From contig NC_133295.1 of NCBI RefSeq assembly GCF_005239225.2, forward strand, positions 9,238,001-9,302,000: DNA of 64,000 nucleotides, written 5' to 3'. Origin of the DNA: Populus alba. Its lineage: Eukaryota > Streptophyta > Magnoliopsida > Malpighiales > Salicaceae. Position numbers and translations under genes: made by a program. The notes under the pieces were generated by a model. That model was not told where the DNA came from, did no database searches, and saw nothing but the letters and a program-made list of their open reading frames with translations. Shown one piece after another: positions 1 through 12,039 of this stretch (position 1 is its first letter; the number at the start of each line of letters is the position of its first letter).

Positions 1-1077
1 GCATCCATACCTTGTTTGTGTACTTGAGTTTAGCAACATCGATCTTCACCTGTGTAATGAAATCTCCTTTTTTGTTCTTGCATGGAGCCGTGTTCTCCTC
101 CTATAAAAAAGAAAATGTCAAACGAAGAAAACTGCAATTTCGTTTGCGAAAATCTAGCTATTTCTTCTTGTACAAATCATACCCGTAGCTTTGCGAGGAC
201 AATAGGATACTTGGCAAGATAGTAAATAGCCCACGTTGAAGCAATAACAAGGCCAACAATGTTGTCTAGAACCTCTTGATCACTTAATTGACTTCCTTCA
301 TCGTCTTCAATTTGCATCAGTCCAATATCCATTAGATCATTTGTCTTCCTTCTCAGACTCATGTTGCCTTTTCTTCTTCTCAAGTTCCCCTCTGAATATT
401 GCGTCAAGCTTCTTCTTGCACTGTCACAGCGAACACCATAGATAGATATATGATAGATTATATTATAATATTCCATACTTTATCCTCCTTATGACAAATC
501 TAAGCCTTTACAGATATTTGGAGAGTGAGTCACATAAGCAGGAAATTGACCTCTTAAGCAGGTAAGGCCAGGTTAAAAGAGAACTAGTTTATTGAACGGG
601 TTTGAACCTGCAGAACATGGCGATAGGCAGTTCCAGGAATGTTCAATGGGTAAGCTCTAACTCAACGGAGCAACCCCCTAAACAACTCATCTATGGCATC
701 CAACAGTTGTCCCGTTGCAAGCCTACGAATTATTTCCCAATGTTCTCGAAGGTTACCGGATAATTAATTGTTATAATTAAGCGCACAAATCAATATATAC
801 TCCCTTGAAATATATATTGATTTGTGCGCTTAATTATAACAATTAATTAACAGGTACACACACACACACACAGAGCCAATTAAGGATAATATGAGTAGTA
901 AATCAAATGTGAATTTTGACGGAAGAAAATCATAAAAGTAAACTTGTGGGTCCTAAAACTTAACAGAACTTTTTAGTTTTTTCTTTTTATAAAAATGGAT
1001 CTCACCTTTTTAATCTCCTTGTAAGTATTGATTCTACGCTTATCGACCCATGATTGGAGGGCAGCCACAATCCTCGG
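1..1077 (-). pseudogene. Cytochrome P450 (CYP85 clan) pseudogene, partial
   Basis: Four P450 exon remnants lie in order on the minus strand. They are 1077-1006 (PRIVAALQSW...YKEIKK), 756-608 (begins VTFENIGK, ends near NIPGTAYRHVLQ), 420-183 (KKKLDAIFRGELEKKK, then TNDLMD...LMQIEDDEG and WAIYYLAKYP) and 100-1 (EENTAPCKNKKGDF..., running off the left edge). The sequence and exon pattern fit CYP85-clan enzymes such as the CYP88, CYP728 and CYP729 groups; the exact family is uncertain. It is broken in several ways. Exon 756-608 has an early stop after VTFENIGK and frame changes. Exon 420-183 needs a frame change near KEDK/TNDLMD. The I-helix block that should carry the AGxE-T oxygen-activation motif is missing, so VIA joins directly to STWAI. 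The acceptor before 756 reads CG instead of AG. The upstream N-terminal exons were not found. Confidence 0.85.
761..849. repeat. Perfect 39-bp inverted repeat (hairpin)
   Basis: Bases 761-799 and 811-849 are exact reverse complements around an 11-base spacer. The arms are AT-rich with a central GCGCAC block. The hairpin lies in a P450 pseudogene intron, only 4 bases from the exon that begins at 756. It may be a small foldback insertion or MITE relic. No clear target-site duplication is visible. Confidence 0.9.
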
Positions 1078-2899
1078 CTGTAAGAGAGCATGGAACATCG
1101 TTAATAATAAAGAATTAACATCATAGCGGTTAAACTCACGAGTTAATTCGTAAAATTATAAAATTTTATGAATCAATCAATAAATTCAACTAAACTCGGT
1201 AAATTCAGAGAATTAAACTCGGTAAACTCGGAGTTTACCGAGTTTGATAAAATTAACAATTGTGCCTGGTTGGCTGCTACCTTTCAAAACTTATGAATGT
1301 ATGGCAGAGAAGGGGGGTTAGGCGTGCAGATTTTAACAGCTGTCTCCCTTTCTGTTTTTGTTGCAGATTTCTCTCTCTTTCTCGGGAGCAGTAAGAAGTG
1401 GAATATATTTATTATTTTTTTTACTTTGATATGTAAATATTAAGATATTTTAAAAAATATTTTTATTATAATGTCAAACAATTATTTAATATCAATAGTT
1501 TTTTTGTATCTAATAATCTTTTTTTTTCTTTGGGAGTTTATTTTTTATTTTAAATTTATTTTTAGTATTTTTTTATTTTTTTAATATGTTGTTATTAAAA
1601 ATAAATTTTATAAAATAAAAAAATATTTTTTAATATATTTTTTAACAAAAATATATTTTAATAAATAATAGCTACATGTGAAACACTACCTTATCATCAA
1701 TAGTCTTTTGGACCTAATAATTGCTTTTATTGATGTGTTATATCTTTTTATTGGTGAAAACAATGTGGAGATTACTACAATACTGCTACATCATATATAA
1801 CTCCAAAACCCGTCTTTTTTTTTTTATTGCAATTCCTGTCGGAAGCTAAAGCTGAATTTCCAAAACCAAAAGTAAGGAAACACCCAACTCTCTGGACCAT
1901 GAATTATGGCTTTCCTATTTACTGCGGCGATAAAGAATTAAATTATTATTATATTTATTTATTTATTTACTTTTTTTTTCAAGTGTAGGTAACCTTAAGG
2001 GATTGCGGGTTTTTTTTCTATCAATTGAGGCCCTTCCCTCATCACCCTATAAGAATGGTCTACAAGATTCATAACTACTCCTCTTATTATAGGATGTTTA
2101 CATAGCCATGCTCTTGTTTTATATATATTGGGTTTGTATCATGATAAGAATGGACTAGGTGTATGGTTAGTTTGTTTGCTCATAAAACAATGACTGATTT
2201 CTATGTAAACTAATATAGTTATTTCTCTAATATCAAACATGATGAACTAATTTGAGCCTTTTACTTTAGTTTTGTGAGTTATTTATACATGCTTCCATAA
2301 CTCAAATATTTGGATTGATTACATGATTAATTTGAATTGGTTCTTGAATTGTTTTCATACTAGCAAATTATTTGTTTTAAATTTATTAATTATTAATTAA
2401 TAAAAAATTACTTAAATTATATATGAATTTATATTTGAACTATGCATTTTAAGGTATTTGAAATTATATATGAATTTTTATTTGAATTGTTTATTTTAAG
2501 GTGTTTGAACTCCATATGAAATAAAAAAAATTTACAATCTGAGTTATTTTATAATTTTTATACCGTGTTAAAAATATATTTTTGACAACCTCGATTAATA
2601 TCAGTATTCTGCACCTCCAGAATCTTTACAACTCATAAAGAAAATTATTTGCTTATTTATTATTTTGTTTAATTTGCATTCACACATCTGGAACATGCAT
2701 TAAATGAAGATGTTGACACCTTGTTTGTCACTGCAAATTTGGTCAACATTGCTGGCCCTTTGCAAATTGGAAATCAACAATATCATCACATTAAGCACCC
2801 CACAATTATTTACCAAAAGAAAAGCAACTCTCCACGTATCTTCTCCTAGATAGCTAGTATTGTAAACACAGTAAGGAGAGAAAATCCAGTGGATCAAGG
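1078..2899. other. AT-rich intergenic DNA
   Basis: No gene was seen. About 1420-1690 resembles, in reverse, the AT-rich MITE-like family found throughout the window. The last few hundred bases should hold the promoter of the NPF gene at 2900, but no clear TATA box stands out. Confidence 0.5.
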
Positions 2900-5022
2900 A
2901 TGGATAGCATGATGGAGCAGCCTGCAGATGAGCATCGTGAGAACTACAGAGGAGCAAAAGCCATGCCTTTTGTCATAGGTAAGGCCTAGGGGTGTTTTTC
3001 TTCATTTCTTAGTTGGATTTTTCACCTAGATGGAGTAACATATAACAAATGCAGGAAATGAGACATTTGAGAAGCTGGGGAGTACAGGAACCTTGTCCAA
3101 CTTACTGGTCTATCTTACTACCGTTTTCCACATGAAAAGCATTACAGCTACAACTCTTGTAAATATCTTCAATGGTACCACCAACATTGCTACATTATTA
3201 GGAGCCTTCCTCTGTGACACTTACTTTGGTCGTTACAAGACACTGGCATTTGCTTCCATAGCCTCTTTTCTGGTACAAATCAATTAACACTACTATTATC
3301 GCTATTGAGGAGCCTCTCAAACATATAGAATCAAGCATACATTCATATAACATTTGATAGAGTTCACAAAGTAAGAGCATAAAGCATCGATGGTGTTAGT
3401 CTTAAACTCATCCTGATGCAACTAATTTGATAGAGATCAATGTTTTTCTGTTGTGTTTTGAAGGGGATGGTGGTAATAGCACTAACAGCTGCAATCTCAA
3501 AGCTACACCCACCCCGATGTGCAAGAGGAACACAAGACACTGCTGCATGTCCTGCAATAACGCCATGGCAAATGACTTTTCTATTAAGTGGCCTCGGACT
3601 ACTTGTAATTGGAGGTGGCGGTATTAGGCCATGTAACTTGGCTTTCGGTGCAGACCAGTTTAATCCCCAAACCGAATCAGGAAGGAAGGGAATCACCAGC
3701 TTCTTTAACTGGTACTACTTCACCTTCTCTTTTGCCATGATGATATCCTTGACTGTCGTGGTGTATGTACAGTCAGATATCAACTGGGCTTGGGGGCTAG
3801 CAATCCCTGCATTCTTGATGTTCTGTTCATGCGTGCTCTTCTTCGCTGGTTCGAGGATTTATGTCAAAGTTAAACCAGATGGAAGCCCCTTAACAAGCGT
3901 GGTGCAGGTAATAGTGGCTGCAGTCAAGAAGAGGAAACTCGAGCTACCGGAGCAACCATGGCTCTCCCTTTTTAACCATATCCCTGCTCGTTCCATCAAC
4001 TCCAACCTTCCCTATACTGATCAATTCAGGTAATTAATTAACAAAACATTGCTTTCTATATGCTATCTAATTAATAACTCTTTATTGTTACTATAGCAAT
4101 ATGATGATGATGTATGCTTGTCAGATTTCTCGACAAAGCTGCAATCTTGACCACTGAAGACCAAATTATGTCAAATGGGTCAACAGCCACTCCATGGAGA
4201 CTTTGCAGCTTGCAACAAGTAGAGGAAGTAAAATGCTTGTTGCGAGTGATTCCCATATGGGCTTCAGCTCTCTTATATTATACTGGTTTAATTCAGCAGC
4301 AAACCTATGTAGTCTTCCAGGCCCTTCAATCCAACAGAGGCCTTGGCAATACTAATTTCAAGATTCCAGCAGCTTCATATGCTATCTTCTCCATGCTTGG
4401 TCTCACCATTTGGATACCTATATACGATCGCCTGATAGTTCCATGGCTAGCCAAGTACACTAAGAAAGAAGGTGGAATCACAATCCTCCAAAAGATGGGC
4501 GTTGGCATGGCTCTTGGAATAGTCACAATGCTTATATCTGGCATGGTGGAAGAGAGAAGAAGAGCTCTGGCAATCAGTAGCCCAGTAGGGGTGGACTCGA
4601 GAAGTAATGTCAACGTATCTTCTCTGTCAGCATTGTGGTTGGCACCTCAGCTGATACTCATAGGAATTTCTGAGGCATTTACAATTATAGCACAAATTGA
4701 GTTGTATTACAAGCAATTCCCAGAAAACATGAGAAGCATCGGTGGGTCTTTATCGTTTGTTGGTGTTGCAGTATCTAGTTACCTCAGTGGATTCTTGATA
4801 TCCATGGTTCACCAAATAACTAAAAGGAGTGCTTGTGGGGATTGGTTGCCTGAAGATCTTAGCAAGGGGAGATTGGACCTCTTCTACTACCTGGTTGCTG
4901 CTCTCGGAGTCGTAAATATGGGCTACTTCATAGTTTGTGCAAAGTGGTACAAGTACAAAGGAAATGGTGGTGCCACCACTACTCTTGAAATTGGCGAGAA
5001 CCTCATGTTTAAAAGAAATTAG
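2900..5022 (+). CDS. NPF2: NRT1/PTR family (NPF2-type) transporter, copy 1
   Basis: Exons are 2900-2978, 3055-3272, 3464-4029 and 4125-5022, giving 586 aa. Introns are GT-AG in phases 1, 0 and 2, the same as in the second copy. The product is a proton-coupled membrane carrier of the major facilitator superfamily with about 12 membrane helices. Relatives move nitrate, glucosinolates or other small solutes; the substrate here cannot be read from sequence. The ExxEK motif of helix 1 is present (ETFEK, residues 29-33). So are the NPF blocks [28 protein letters not shown] and [11 protein letters not shown]. The start is fixed by an in-frame stop at 2855 with no ATG before 2900. The N-terminal tail is about 28 residues shorter than in copy 2, and the usual YRGW reads YRGA. 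An AATAAG near 5095 could be the poly(A) signal. Confidence 0.95.
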
Positions 5023-5649
5023 GTTACAATGACCCTGTAGATCAACTCGCAGTAGCTCCTCTCAAAAGATCCTGTATATGAGCCTCTTCTTTATAATAAG
5101 AAAAAAAGAAACGAAAGAAATTAGGTGCCATGTTGTTTTGATTTTTTAGCCAGAGGCAAATAACTTACTACTATAATAAAATAACTGAACACGTTTATGC
5201 TGTATTACTACTACTCTGCTGAAACAACTGAACAGGTTTACGAGGCATGTTGTGCATTTTAAGTGTTTCTCAACTGCAACATTTAATTGATGTTGTGTTT
5301 TTAAATTATTATTACCAATTAAAATCATGTTTCATAATTATGATATCAATTAAATTTTAGTAGTTTCCTGGTCATTCCAAGAAAATCCAGCAATAATTCC
5401 ACAAAAATCCAATAACAAAATTCTCCTGCATCTAAAATTTAACAAAAAATTGTTCTTATGAGATTTTTTTTTTATCTTCCATTTAATTTAGCTAATGATT
5501 TTAGAGAGTAAAAAAAATTTCAATTTTAAAAAACTTGGGTTGGAGTTTTCTTTATTTAGAAACAATAACCAAAATTTTATCCCGTTTAAAAATACATGTA
5601 AAAAGCCACAATAATTAAATTCTCAAATTTTATAATCACAAGTAGCTTC
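5023..5649. other. 3' flank of the NPF gene
   Basis: AT-rich DNA that includes the probable 3' untranslated region. No other feature was seen. Confidence 0.4.
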
Positions 5650-8640
5650 AAGAAAGCAAGTTGAAATCCCATAATATATCAACATAACTTACCTATCTAA
5701 TTATGTCTATGTCACCTATTGGATGATCTGGACTCATCAATAGCACGACTACATCTTGCTTCTACTTCTGTATAGATGGCCTCATTCTTTGCTATTGCAC
5801 CCTCAAAAGTAACCTCTCTTCAAAGTTATTAAGTCCATTATGGTAAATATTGAACCACCGATACACACAGATGTATCTTTCGTGTTCTTCATCAATATTA
5901 CTAAGCATAGTTGTGGCCTCTTGACCCTCCATAGCAACAAGGCAATCCAATATTAATAAAATATTAATGTTAAATTAACATATCGATAAATAAAATGCAT
6001 TTTTTAACATGAAAGATTTAATTACATGAAGTATTTTGAATCAATTAGGCATGTTGCTCATATTGCATGTAATGTAAGTGGAGAAACTTGCTCAAGGGTC
6101 CAATGTAACGACTCAATATGTGATAGTCATGTACTAAGTCATATACTCCTACTCTATAATCACATGATGCACTCTATAAATATCTCATTCTTTCATGAAT
6201 CTCATTGTAATACATATGCTTTATGTCGGCTTGACTAGTCATAATCATCATTTTTACCCCTATAATTTATAGCGTGCAATGCATCACTCGTATCAATGTC
6301 GACTAGAATGTGTTGTTTATAGTTGCATTGTTGCATTATCTGATTCAGGCAATGTAGCTCAACCATTTTAAAAAATATCAACAGGACCACTAATGTTCAC
6401 ATAGTCATCCCACTAGTGCAAATAGCTGAAGTAACTGTCAATATTTCATCCTCATAAGGCATTCACATGACATGTAGAAGATAAGTTTTTAAAATATTAA
6501 ACAACAGTAATTTGGTGAAGTTAAATTTGTTTTCTTTAACAAATAGTTCAAAAAATACTTGGATAGATTATTACATATCTAGCTCGCTCTGATAAAATGA
6601 CAACACATATGTTGGATTATTATCAAATATTCTACTATCACATCACCTAGCATTACAAATATGGCAATTTAATTGTATTTTTAAAGTTACAATCAGACAA
6701 TATAAATGAATACAATTGCAAAATAACATTGCAATACATGCATCCTAGTGGAAGTTGAAGTGTAACCCTCACAGTCTAGACAATCATAAGTGACAATCTA
6801 GGCATTTGAGGCTGACCCACATGAAGATGCTTCTAAGACCATAATTGTTATTAAATAAAAAAAAAAACATGTTGTTTATTTCATGTTAACAACAAACATT
6901 TAAAATGTAAATATTTATTTTAAATTATTTGATTCATACATGTCGAAGTAGCAAACATCCCCTAAAATGTTTGGTCATCTTTATGCATGCAAGACACAAA
7001 TGTCTGTACAGACATGCCAATACAACAGATCCCTAGCTATATATAAGAATGACATCAAAATCATCCAGATGCGTTAGATAAATTAAAGGCACATATCTAC
7101 TCATGAGGTCTATAAATAATGCACCGTCAAGCAGATGTAGTATATATGCTTTGATATATCTACATAACATATTAAAATTAACATATTGATTCACATTTAC
7201 TTAACAAATAATCAACATACTCAATTATAATTTAATGGATACCTCCGGAAGACATCGTTGTTAACATCATTTGATGGTATTATAAATGTCTCTTTAATGC
7301 ATTTAAAACTTATTCTACCCTTTTTCAATTCAAAATGAGGGGCTTGTAATCCAAATATATGCTCATATAATGTAATTTGATTACACTCCAATAAATATGG
7401 TTGTTCGTCCATTAACAGGAAGTGCAACGTCATGTAGTGTCATCTTTTTGTGCCTAAGATGAAATGTATGTGTCTTACATCTCCATTGTTGAATTAGTTC
7501 ATGGATCAAGCCATGGTCAAACTTGATGTAGTTTACATAATTGATGTGTAAGAAATCAATCTGCAACACATATGGTTGAACTCATTCATGTAGTTTCATC
7601 CACTTATGAGTCTGATAATAAATCATGACCTCATCCTACATAACCATCTAAAATATAATAACATAAAAATATAATACCCTTAATGTTAAGTAATGAAAAT
7701 AGTTATTGAAATTAAATATACTTTCAATCCCAATAAAAACACCTTTTGATCGATGTTTATCCTACAATTGCATGACAGGAGTGTTAGCAAGCCTAGTAGG
7801 TATTGTGACTCAAACTCTATATGGAAATAATCATGCTCTCCGAGAATGCTAGCGTCATAATATAGATGCCTAACATAAGAAGAAGATTCACCACCTCGTG
7901 TGCGCATCACCTATATAAGAGTATTTGTGTTTAATGTGAAATTAAATAGATTAATATACTAATGAAAGATGTCATAAAATATTTTAACTCATTTTTTTTT
8001 GTCATACATACATTGTTGAATATGACATGTTTTCCTATTATAGCCTATTTCATTGCACACATCGTATCAATAATGTGTATGATCCTCTTTTGCATCCATT
8101 TCATTATGTAAACGAGTATACCTTCATCGACCACACTCTAGTTTCCATTTAGATAAGTCTGCTTCAAATTGAGGTCCTATGTAGTCATTCAATTCTAACT
8201 CATCTAGTAATGGACGACATGTTATATCATTACTAATTTGTAGCTCTAAATCGTTTAATGATCATCAACAAACTGTGTAAAGTCTAAATGATTCTCAACA
8301 TAACATACAATAACATGTGAACATGAAAGTTGGTATGTTTATCATTTACCAGATGTGCATGTTCTGTCATTCAATCTAACTACCCATCTGATTGATTTTA
8401 TAACACCCGATTTAAAGTTGGTATTAACCTGGAAAACCCATTGTTTAGAATAGAACAATACTACAATATGATCTCTTGATCTATCTCTACTTATTGTCAA
8501 TTCAACCTGAATTGATGAAGGCTAAATTATTCAATGTTGAATAAAATCATTTGTTTCATGTCTCCATTTGACCCAATAACTAATACAACTATATAATGTC
8601 AATTGCATTAGAGCTAAAATAGTATATATACTCTATGTTC
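5650..8640 (-). mobile_element. Decayed Mutator-like element with plant mobile domain
   Basis: Reading the minus strand from 8640 downward, broken frames show the C-terminal part of a MULE transposase. About 8640-8240 gives a SWIM-type zinc finger region (VVRLNDRTCTSGK, then TYQLSCSHVI). The first cysteine pair is damaged, reading CTS where CTC is expected. A zinc knuckle relic follows at about 8100-7990 (NEIGYNRKTC, with the expected GHN changed to GYN). Downstream, about 7910-6930 encodes a plant mobile domain: FDHGLIHELIQQWRCKTHTF at about 7510, then LKKGRISFKCIKETF, then AYILHLLDGALF and VPLIYLTHLDDFDVI. Many stops and frameshifts show it is dead. The transposase DDE core was not found; its place is taken by the tandem array starting near 8620. 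The lower limit near 5650 is approximate. Confidence 0.8.
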
Positions 8641-9475
8641 CTAAGAAAAACATTGTTTTTTCAATGTGAAATTTGAAGCCCTTTTGTATACATACTCTAT
8701 GTTCACAAGAAAAAAATATAAGTTTTTTCAATGTGGAATTTGAAACCCTTTAGTATATATACTCTATGTTCCTAAGAAAAAAATTATTTTTTCAATGTGG
8801 GATTTAAAGTCTTTTTGTATATATACTATAAGTTCACAAAAAAAAAATTATGTTTTTTCAATGTGAGATTTGAAACCCTTTAAGTTAAGTTTTTTCAATA
8901 TGAAATTTGAAGCTCTTTCGTATATATACTCTATGTTCACAAAAAAAAGTTTTGTTTTTTTCAATATGGAATTTGAAGCTCTTTCGTATATATACTCTAT
9001 GTTCACAAGAAAAAAGTTTTGTTTGTTCAATGTAGGATAAAAAAAATTTTGGTTTAAATACTTCAACTTAAAAGGATAACATAATATCTTTTCAATATGA
9101 GATTTGAAACCCTTTAATATATACTTTATATTCCCAAGAAAAAAAAGTTATTTTTTCAATGTGAAATTTAAAGCCCTTTCGTATATATATACTCTATATT
9201 CATAAGAAAAATGTTATGTTTTTTTAATGTGGGATTTGAAATCCTTTAGTATATTTACTCTATGTTCCCAAGAAAAAAAGTTATTTTTTCAATGTGAGAT
9301 TTGAAACCCTTTCGTATACATACTCTATGTTCCCAAGAAAAAAGTTATTTTTTCAAAGTGGGATTTAAAGCCCTTTCATATATATACTTTATGTTCACAA
9401 GAAAAAAGTTACGTTTTTTCAATGTGGGATTTGAAGCCTTTATATATATATATATATATATTCTATGTTAAAAAA
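8620..9475. repeat. Tandem minisatellite, about 64-bp unit, about 13 copies
   Basis: Each unit contains a form of TACTCTATGTTCACAAG, an A-run, TTTTTTCAATGTGGGATTTG and a CCCTTT block. Anchors fall near 8629, 8693, 8757, 8824, 8925, 8990, 9115, 9187, 9253, 9318, 9383 and 9450. One truncated unit lies near 8880 and a disrupted one near 9040. Two of the units also produce spurious short ORFs. Confidence 0.9.
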
Positions 9476-11059
9476 AAGTTATTTTTTCAATATACTCTGC
9501 CTTATATTTTCTGTTTTCTTAGAAAGGGAATCATATAGCCAACCCTATTATGTGTTTGTTGGGTTGCCCCTTAGCTTGATCGAGCTCCTAAGTGTTCAAT
9601 TTGGGTTTTCTTTGGGGATGAGGCCAAAGAAGATTTGGTTATTTATAAAGAGTTGCTTTCATGGAGAATTTTTGAAATTTCAAAGCTATTCCAAACACAG
9701 AAATTATTTGATGTCGATTGAAGACAAACTCATTTTGCAGAAATTCAAGTGATTTCTATAGACAGGTTTTCATAAGTGTTGAAAACTTTTGTTTTGTTTT
9801 TGGTGAAAATATAAAATGATGTTCTAAGCATTTATTTTGCTTGTATGAATAATAACTTGTTTCACATGAGAAAGCATTGCCTACTAATCCAAATTGCTTG
9901 CATTTGATCAGAAAGGGATTGATTGGGCTTGTACGTAGGTTTTGGCTCTTGGTTATGAAGAAAAATGATATTTGTAGGATCAAAGGGTGTTTATGGGATC
10001 TTAAGACTAAGAATTACTAGTGTTTATTTCCTAACCTTCTTTTTTGGTTCATGGATTCCTTGCAATTGAATTGAAAAATGGTGCGGCCCCTTAGGTTTGG
10101 TTTTTTTTTTTTAGGTGTGAGCATCATCATATTAGTTATTTTTATGGTGTGCTTAAACCTTTTAGACCCTTTGGTTTTTTATGCACACCTAGTTTGTTTG
10201 GGCACCTCTAGTCATTAAAGATATTTTTTATTGTGCCCGTCAACTTTGTTTGGGCACTTTTAATCATTGAGAATTTTTTTTTCATGCCCCCTAATGTGGG
10301 GTGTGATCCTAGCCAAGGTATTTTTCTAAAAAAAGAAACATTATACTCAAAAGGAGACAGACTATAAGGGATTTTTTTAGAATTTGTGAAGGATGACCAA
10401 AGATGGTCTTTATTCATTTCAAACACAAGCACTTAGGATCGGTAAACTTTGCTTTCTTTTATGTGAATATAGAAAATGGTTTCTCATTATTCATGCAGCT
10501 AAAACTCAGCTTTGAAGTCATCTCATGACGTTTGAGTTGTTCTTCAGGTTTTCTAGATGTTGGGATATCACTTGAATTTCAAGAACTTGTTTGTTAGAAC
10601 AAACACCAATTTGATTTCTGTTTTGTATTAAAACTTTGATTTCCCAAAAATACTTATGAAAACATGGGGATCATGCGTAGTTTAGAAGGAAAGAGGATAA
10701 CATTAAAGAATTCTTGGTACAATGGTTTTGTGATTGAAAGGTATGCTTGTGTAAGTGTGTATTTACATGAAACAAAAACAAATGAAGGCACATCATGAAC
10801 ACAAGAAAACACATGATCTTATTAAAAAGAAAGGCTTCTTTAATATAAAGTTGTATGGCATTATGAGCCAAATTGCCAATAAGACTAAAACAGGTTGAAA
10901 CAGACATGATCAAACAAAGGATAATAATAGGGCAAGCTTCATCCTCCCATCTTGGTAAATTTTCCTTCGGGCTAGCCTTCTCATGAAAGCTCTTGTAGGG
11001 ATTTCATCGATAGTGTGGACGAAAAACTATGATAAAACTTCGTCCTTTTTGGGTACCCC
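9476..11059. other. Probable retrotransposon-derived DNA
   Basis: No gene was recognised. The stretch is less AT-rich than its surroundings and lies directly downstream, in element orientation, of the gag remnant. It is probably eroded internal or LTR sequence, but no protease or reverse transcriptase motif could be read. Confidence 0.35.
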
Positions 11060-12010
11060 TTTGAATTTAAGTCCCTCAAGAATCCATGCTACCTTCTTTA
11101 TATCCTGTTATAATCATTTGTCTTTTAAGATTTCCTAGGCATTCCACCTTTAGTGCATTCACTGATTTACTACTTGAAACATGATTAGGAACGGGGTTTA
11201 AACTCATGTTTGGTGTTTCTTCAAATGTTATCCACCTAACTTTAATCAAACACATGAGCTTCTTCTTGAAAGCACTACAAGTATGAATATTTTGTCCTAC
11301 AATGCCAGCATGATACTTATTGGTAAGGTCAGGTTTGTACCAGTTGGGGTAAGGTGGCTTTAGAGGCGCGAGTGGTTCGGGAGCTACATGTCCAATGCTC
11401 AACAGCTTTTGGTACATCTAATTCAAAGGCAGTGGTAATAAAGGTAGTTGTTCCTGGACCTTTTGGTAATTCTTCTTTGGAAAATTTTCAGTTTGGTTTT
11501 TGACTCGGAATTTTTAGGGCTCAGGTTTTTAGGTTACAAATGGAGAGTTGAGATTGATGTTGGCAATTTAGGATGGGGTGTGGTTGTTCTAGAATTGTTT
11601 TTTTTTTTTTTTAATCCTTGTAAACACCGTCAACATAGGCGACCTCTTTTCTTTTCCCTTCAATGCCTCTTTTTTCAGTGGGCGTAACAATTCTATCACT
11701 CCTAACTCTTTGCTTGATACAATCAGCTACTGCCATAGCGTCAATGAATTGTTGTGTCGAACTACCCATCACATACTCATAGTTTGGTGCCTTGAGCGTG
11801 TTGGCAAATAAAATAACCATTTCTTTGTCCAAGAGTGAAGGATGCACTTGTGCAGCTAAATCTCTTTGAGCATCTTCCCTTATGCTTTCTTTGTCCTTCT
11901 TCTCTAAATTGGACAGCTAGTTCTGTTAAAAGTAATGTTCATGTTGTACTTGTACTGCTTAATGAAAGAATCCACCAAGTCTTTTTATTTGCAATCTTTG
12001 TGTTGTCTAT
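11060..12010 (-). mobile_element. Ty3/gypsy retrotransposon gag remnant
   Basis: Minus-strand frames give pieces of a plant gypsy gag in the right order. First comes DLVDSFIKQYKYNMNIT at about 11980. Next is an open stretch 11847-11611 (HPSLLDKEMVILFANTL, YEYVMGSSTQQFIDAMAVAD). Then 11417-11076 carries PPYPNWYKPD, YHAGIVGQNIHTCSAFK and a WITFEETPNMSLNPVPNH block. These match the gag core and the CxxH-like region before the protease in plant gypsy polyproteins. Frame changes and stops between the pieces show it is not functional. Confidence 0.75.
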
Positions 12011-12039
12011 TCCCATATATGATTAGTACTTAAAAATGC

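Noticed and set aside
3364..4613. Minus-strand ORFs opposite the NPF exons (3696-3364 and 4613-4326)
   Set aside because: Shadows of NPF coding sequence in the opposite frame.
8848..9066. 72-codon minus-strand ORF
   Set aside because: Produced by the minisatellite units; the protein repeats itself (NIEYIYERASN).
8620..9475. CRISPR-like array
   Set aside because: The repeats are contiguous and degenerate with no unique spacers, and the DNA is plant nuclear. It is a minisatellite.
9465..9752. 95-codon plus-strand ORF
   Set aside because: Starts inside the minisatellite and runs into repeat-derived DNA; no protein family features.
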